A program made the position numbers and the translations under genes. The notes below the pieces were generated by a model, which was given only the letters and a program-made list of their open reading frames with translations, did no database searches and had not been told where the DNA came from. From positions 1-36,877 of the forward strand of contig DAIEPO010000004.1 of NCBI GenBank assembly GCA_027348385.1: 36,877 nucleotides of DNA, written 5' to 3'. This document shows, in pieces, positions 33,823-36,877 of this stretch. The first letter of the stretch is position 1. Every line of letters starts with the position of its first letter. The DNA comes from a bacterium (GTDB lineage Bacteria; Patescibacteriota; Doudnabacteria; UBA920; VMFF01).

Positions 33823-34926
33823 ATGAGGATAGGAATTGAAGCAGAAAGAGCGAATGTAACAAATCCAACGGGTGTTGAGCATTATGCGCAACAACTAATC
33901 TTGTCTTTCGCTAAGGAAAATTCTCAAGATGAATTTGTCTTGTATTTAAGAACCAAGCCTGTTTTTTGGATGCAGCAGTTACCAAAAAACTTTAAGCTTA
34001 AAGTAATTCCTTTTCCTGTATTTTGGACACAGCTACGAATTTCTTGGGAAATGTTAGTTGCTCCTGTTGATGTTTTATTTATCATGGCCTCAGCATTACC
34101 TTTGATCCATCCTAAAAATTCAGTTGTAACAATCCATGATCTTGCTTGGGAGTTTTATCCCGAAACTTTTACAACCTTTATGCGTTGGTATTTACGCTTT
34201 TCTACTTGGTTTGCCTGTAAGTTTGCCAGATCAATTATTGCAGTTTCAGAACAAACTAAAAAAGATATTGTTCAAAGATACAAAATTTCTAAAGACAAAG
34301 TTTCAGTCATATATCATGGTTTTGATTTAAGCACGGAAATACATACCAAGGCATCTCCTGAACAACTATCAGAAGAGCAAGAGAAAGTTGCTGCTTTACC
34401 AGAAAAATATATTTTGTATATAAGCACACTGCAGCCAAGGAAAAATGTTTCTGGTCTGATTGAAGCATTCATAGAACTTAAAAGAGAAAAACAGATTCAA
34501 CACAGTCTAGTTTTAGTTGGTGGCAAGGGTTGGCTTTTTGAAAATATTATGCAACAAATACAAGATCACCCTGAGGTTATCTATTGTGGTTATGGTTATG
34601 ACCGTTTTGCATATTTAAAACGTGCAGATCTCTTAGTACAACCTTCTTTTTACGAAGGTTTTGGTATGAGTCTCCTAGATGCTTTTGAGGCAGGAGTTCC
34701 GGTTGCTTGTTCAAATGTTTCTGCTTTGCCTGAGGTTGCAGGAGATGCTGCAATATATTTTGATCCGAAAAACAAGCAAGAGATGAAGAGTGCAATTTAT
34801 GCAGCAATTACAGACAGGTCTTTGCATGACGTTTTGATAGCAAAAGGCAGAGAGAGGTTAAAGCTTTTTACTTGGACTAAATCTGCTAAACAAACCTTAA
34901 CTCTTTTGAAAGGGGAACATGTTTAA
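33823..34926 (+). CDS. Family 4 glycosyltransferase (GT-B)
   Basis: VTIHDLAWEFYPETF ... YISTLQPRKNVSGLIEAF ... QPSFYEGFGMSLLDAFEAGVPVACSNVSALPEVAGDAA. Confidence 0.92.
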   Translation: MRIGIEAERANVTNPTGVEHYAQQLILSFAKENSQDEFVLYLRTKPVFWMQQLPKNFKLKVIPFPVFWTQLRISWEMLVAPVDVLFIMASALPLIHPKNSVVTIHDLAWEFYPETFTTFMRWYLRFSTWFACKFARSIIAVSEQTKKDIVQRYKISKDKVSVIYHGFDLSTEIHTKASPEQLSEEQEKVAALPEKYILYISTLQPRKNVSGLIEAFIELKREKQIQHSLVLVGGKGWLFENIMQQIQDHPEVIYCGYGYDRFAYLKRADLLVQPSFYEGFGMSLLDAFEAGVPVACSNVSALPEVAGDAAIYFDPKNKQEMKSAIYAAITDRSLHDVLIAKGRERLKLFTWTKSAKQTLTLLKGEHV

Positions 34927-36445
34927 ACAAAGTTTTTGGTTAGTTATATTTTTCATTTTCCAGTTGTTTTCAACTAGTTTAATCGCAACAGGTGTTGTCA
35001 ATCAAAACTGGTCATATTTAAATCTTGGTTTGCAGTTGCTAGCAATTATATTCTTTGATCTTGAGAATGCATTAGCCAGCGTTATTTTAAGTATCCCATT
35101 GTATTTAGTTCTGCCGAATCCAAAGCTAGACACTCTTTCTGCCTGGCGTTTTACTTTTCTAGCTTTGTCTATTAAATATTGGTGGCAAATTAAAAAGTCT
35201 GGGTTGAAGATTAAGTTTGCGCCTTGGGACAAGTATCTAGGGTGGTTTGTTGTAGCTATTTTAGTTTCATTGATTTTTTCAAATACAGATTTAACACTTG
35301 GTTTAAAGAAGCTTGTTTTCGGTTTAAATATTTATCTTTTGTATTTGGTTGTATACAATTTTTTGGATGGGCAAAAGGAAAAGATCTTTAGAGTTATTAA
35401 AACAATGCTCTTTTCATTATCCGCCATAGTTATCTTTGGTTTTGTACAACTCTTGATTAGTTCTTTTACAAACATCTACTATTTCTGGCAGTACTGGGCA
35501 ACGTACATTTCTAGAACTTTCTACGGTACAAGCTTTGCTGAATCAGCTGTGTATTCAAATTCTTGGTTTAGTTTTTCGGATCAAGGTCAAACATTAAGGA
35601 TGTTTTCAACTTTGCCTGATTCACACGCTTTTGCAGTCATTTGTATTTTTGCCTTAACAGCAATAGTTCCTTTGTTGGTTTTAGAAAAAGAAAGAAGAAA
35701 CAAGGGCGTCAGAATTGGGTTGTGGCTTTTAATGATTCTATCAGTTCTTGGAATTATTTTTTCAGGAACTAGGGGAGTTTGGGTTGGGATAGCGGCACCG
35801 GTTGTTTTGCTTGGTTTCTTTTATTTCAAGCATTATGGCAGAAAGTTGCTTAAACCAGTTGCTATTCCTGTATTAATCTTTTTTGTTTTTTTAGCATTTG
35901 CTCCGTTAATTCAAAAAGGAATGCATAGCTTTGGACAAAACGCGGGTGCAAATTTTTTGCAACGCGCTGGCAGTATCTATGACTTAGGTGAGACTTCTAA
36001 TGCTGGACGTTTAGAAATTTGGAAGTACACTATTTCCAAAGTTATCTTACCAAATCCAATACTCGGTGTTGGTTATGGTAACTTTGTATCTGTATTAAGC
36101 TCTGGTTTTGAAAAGGCTTTCAATTTACCAAAACAATATATTAGCGCACATAGTTTTTACCTGGATGTTTTTTCCGAACTAGGTATCTTGGGATTGTTTG
36201 CTTTATTTGCTTTTTTGAAGTCTTTGTTTACCAAGCTTTACATGTTCTTTAAAAAGCACTATCTCTTCTCTGAAGATGCTCTTGTTTTGTTTGTGGTTTG
36301 CACTGGCATTAATTTTGCCTGGCTTTTTACGTATTCTTTAGTAGATGGAACAATTATGAATGATCGAATTTTAATGTATTTTTTCGTAATTTTAGGTATT
36401 TCTGGTAGTATATTCAGGCAATATATTGAGGAAAACAATGCCTAA
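34919..36445 (+). CDS. O-antigen ligase/polymerase-like membrane protein
   Basis: Polytopic; FSGTRGVWVGIAAPVV; LGVGYGNF ... SAHSFYLDVFSELGILGL (Wzy/WaaL-like). Confidence 0.85.
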   Translation: MFKQSFWLVIFFIFQLFSTSLIATGVVNQNWSYLNLGLQLLAIIFFDLENALASVILSIPLYLVLPNPKLDTLSAWRFTFLALSIKYWWQIKKSGLKIKFAPWDKYLGWFVVAILVSLIFSNTDLTLGLKKLVFGLNIYLLYLVVYNFLDGQKEKIFRVIKTMLFSLSAIVIFGFVQLLISSFTNIYYFWQYWATYISRTFYGTSFAESAVYSNSWFSFSDQGQTLRMFSTLPDSHAFAVICIFALTAIVPLLVLEKERRNKGVRIGLWLLMILSVLGIIFSGTRGVWVGIAAPVVLLGFFYFKHYGRKLLKPVAIPVLIFFVFLAFAPLIQKGMHSFGQNAGANFLQRAGSIYDLGETSNAGRLEIWKYTISKVILPNPILGVGYGNFVSVLSSGFEKAFNLPKQYISAHSFYLDVFSELGILGLFALFAFLKSLFTKLYMFFKKHYLFSEDALVLFVVCTGINFAWLFTYSLVDGTIMNDRILMYFFVILGISGSIFRQYIEENNA

Positions 36446-36877
36446 AATATCTATTAATCTATTAAATTACAACACTCCTTGGCAGGAGATTAAAAAGTGC
36501 TTGGAACATGCTTTGTTCCAGGATTTTGATGATTATGACGTGTATTACATGGATAATGCAGCTAAAGGCCAACCAAACTTAGTTGCTGAAGTAACAGAAA
36601 GTTTTGGTAGCAATCCTAGATTGAAAATAGTTAACAACGGACAGAACTTGGGTTATGCTGGGGGCCACAACAAGTTTTTTAAAAACACAGACAGTAAGCT
36701 TTTAATGGTCTTAAATCCTGATGCTCTTTTAGAAAGAAATTTTGTTTCAGAAATTGTTAAAGCCTTTGAAGATCCTTTGGTGGGTCTTGCTACTGGTAAA
36801 ATGGTAAAACCAGGAAAAAACGAAAATGGAGAATATATTTTGGATGGCACTGGTATAGTAGTATCAAAGAGCAGGAG
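36438..36877 (+). CDS. Family 2 glycosyltransferase (rhamnosyltransferase-like), truncated by window end
   Basis: MPKISINLLNYNTPWQEIKKCLEHALFQDFDDYDVYYMDNAAKG ... NNGQNLGYAGGHNKFF ... LMVLNPDALLERNF. Open to the window end, so absent from the ORF track. Confidence 0.85.
   Translation, partial: MPKISINLLNYNTPWQEIKKCLEHALFQDFDDYDVYYMDNAAKGQPNLVAEVTESFGSNPRLKIVNNGQNLGYAGGHNKFFKNTDSKLLMVLNPDALLERNFVSEIVKAFEDPLVGLATGKMVKPGKNENGEYILDGTGIVVSKSR

Noticed and set aside
1-36877. Alternative genetic code (TGA = Gly as in Gracilibacteria/SR1)
   Set aside because: No conserved frame is broken by TGA; maf ends in TGA at a sensible place, so the standard bacterial code fits.

Overview
This 36.9-kb window is AT-rich, densely coded and mostly on the + strand. 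It looks like a small-genome bacterium; the gene content and style fit Patescibacteria/CPR, but that is inference and untested. Backbone, left to right: 3' part of a Y-family DNA polymerase (DinB), histidine phosphatase, SpoU methyltransferase, a short dcw cluster (mraZ-rsmH-ftsL-like-ftsI-murF-like), tRNA-Glu(CTC), ppa, a PLD/cardiolipin-synthase-like protein, a heptad-repeat coiled-coil protein, scpB/scpA/aspS on the minus strand, maf, a 3'-5' exonuclease-like protein, lgt, a degenerate HtrA-PDZ protein, and rmlD/rmlA. From about 19.3 kb the window becomes a cell-envelope/secretome region: a HExxH metallopeptidase, a CAP protein, a sortase with a Ca-binding-like segment, a 1023-aa surface protein with five ~91-aa repeats and a PKTG-type sorting tail, a subtilase, a lysozyme-like protein, then flippase, glycosyltransferases and an O-antigen-ligase-like protein. 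The most unusual feature is a compositionally foreign GC-rich island (about 23.44-24.65 kb). It holds one GTG-started secreted/TM protein of unknown family, lies between the sortase and its probable substrate, and is flanked by dense hairpins. A second notable feature is a shared ~55-60-aa repeat module attached to three unrelated exo-enzyme heads. No CRISPR array, transposase or integrase was seen. All family calls were made by eye, with no database search.
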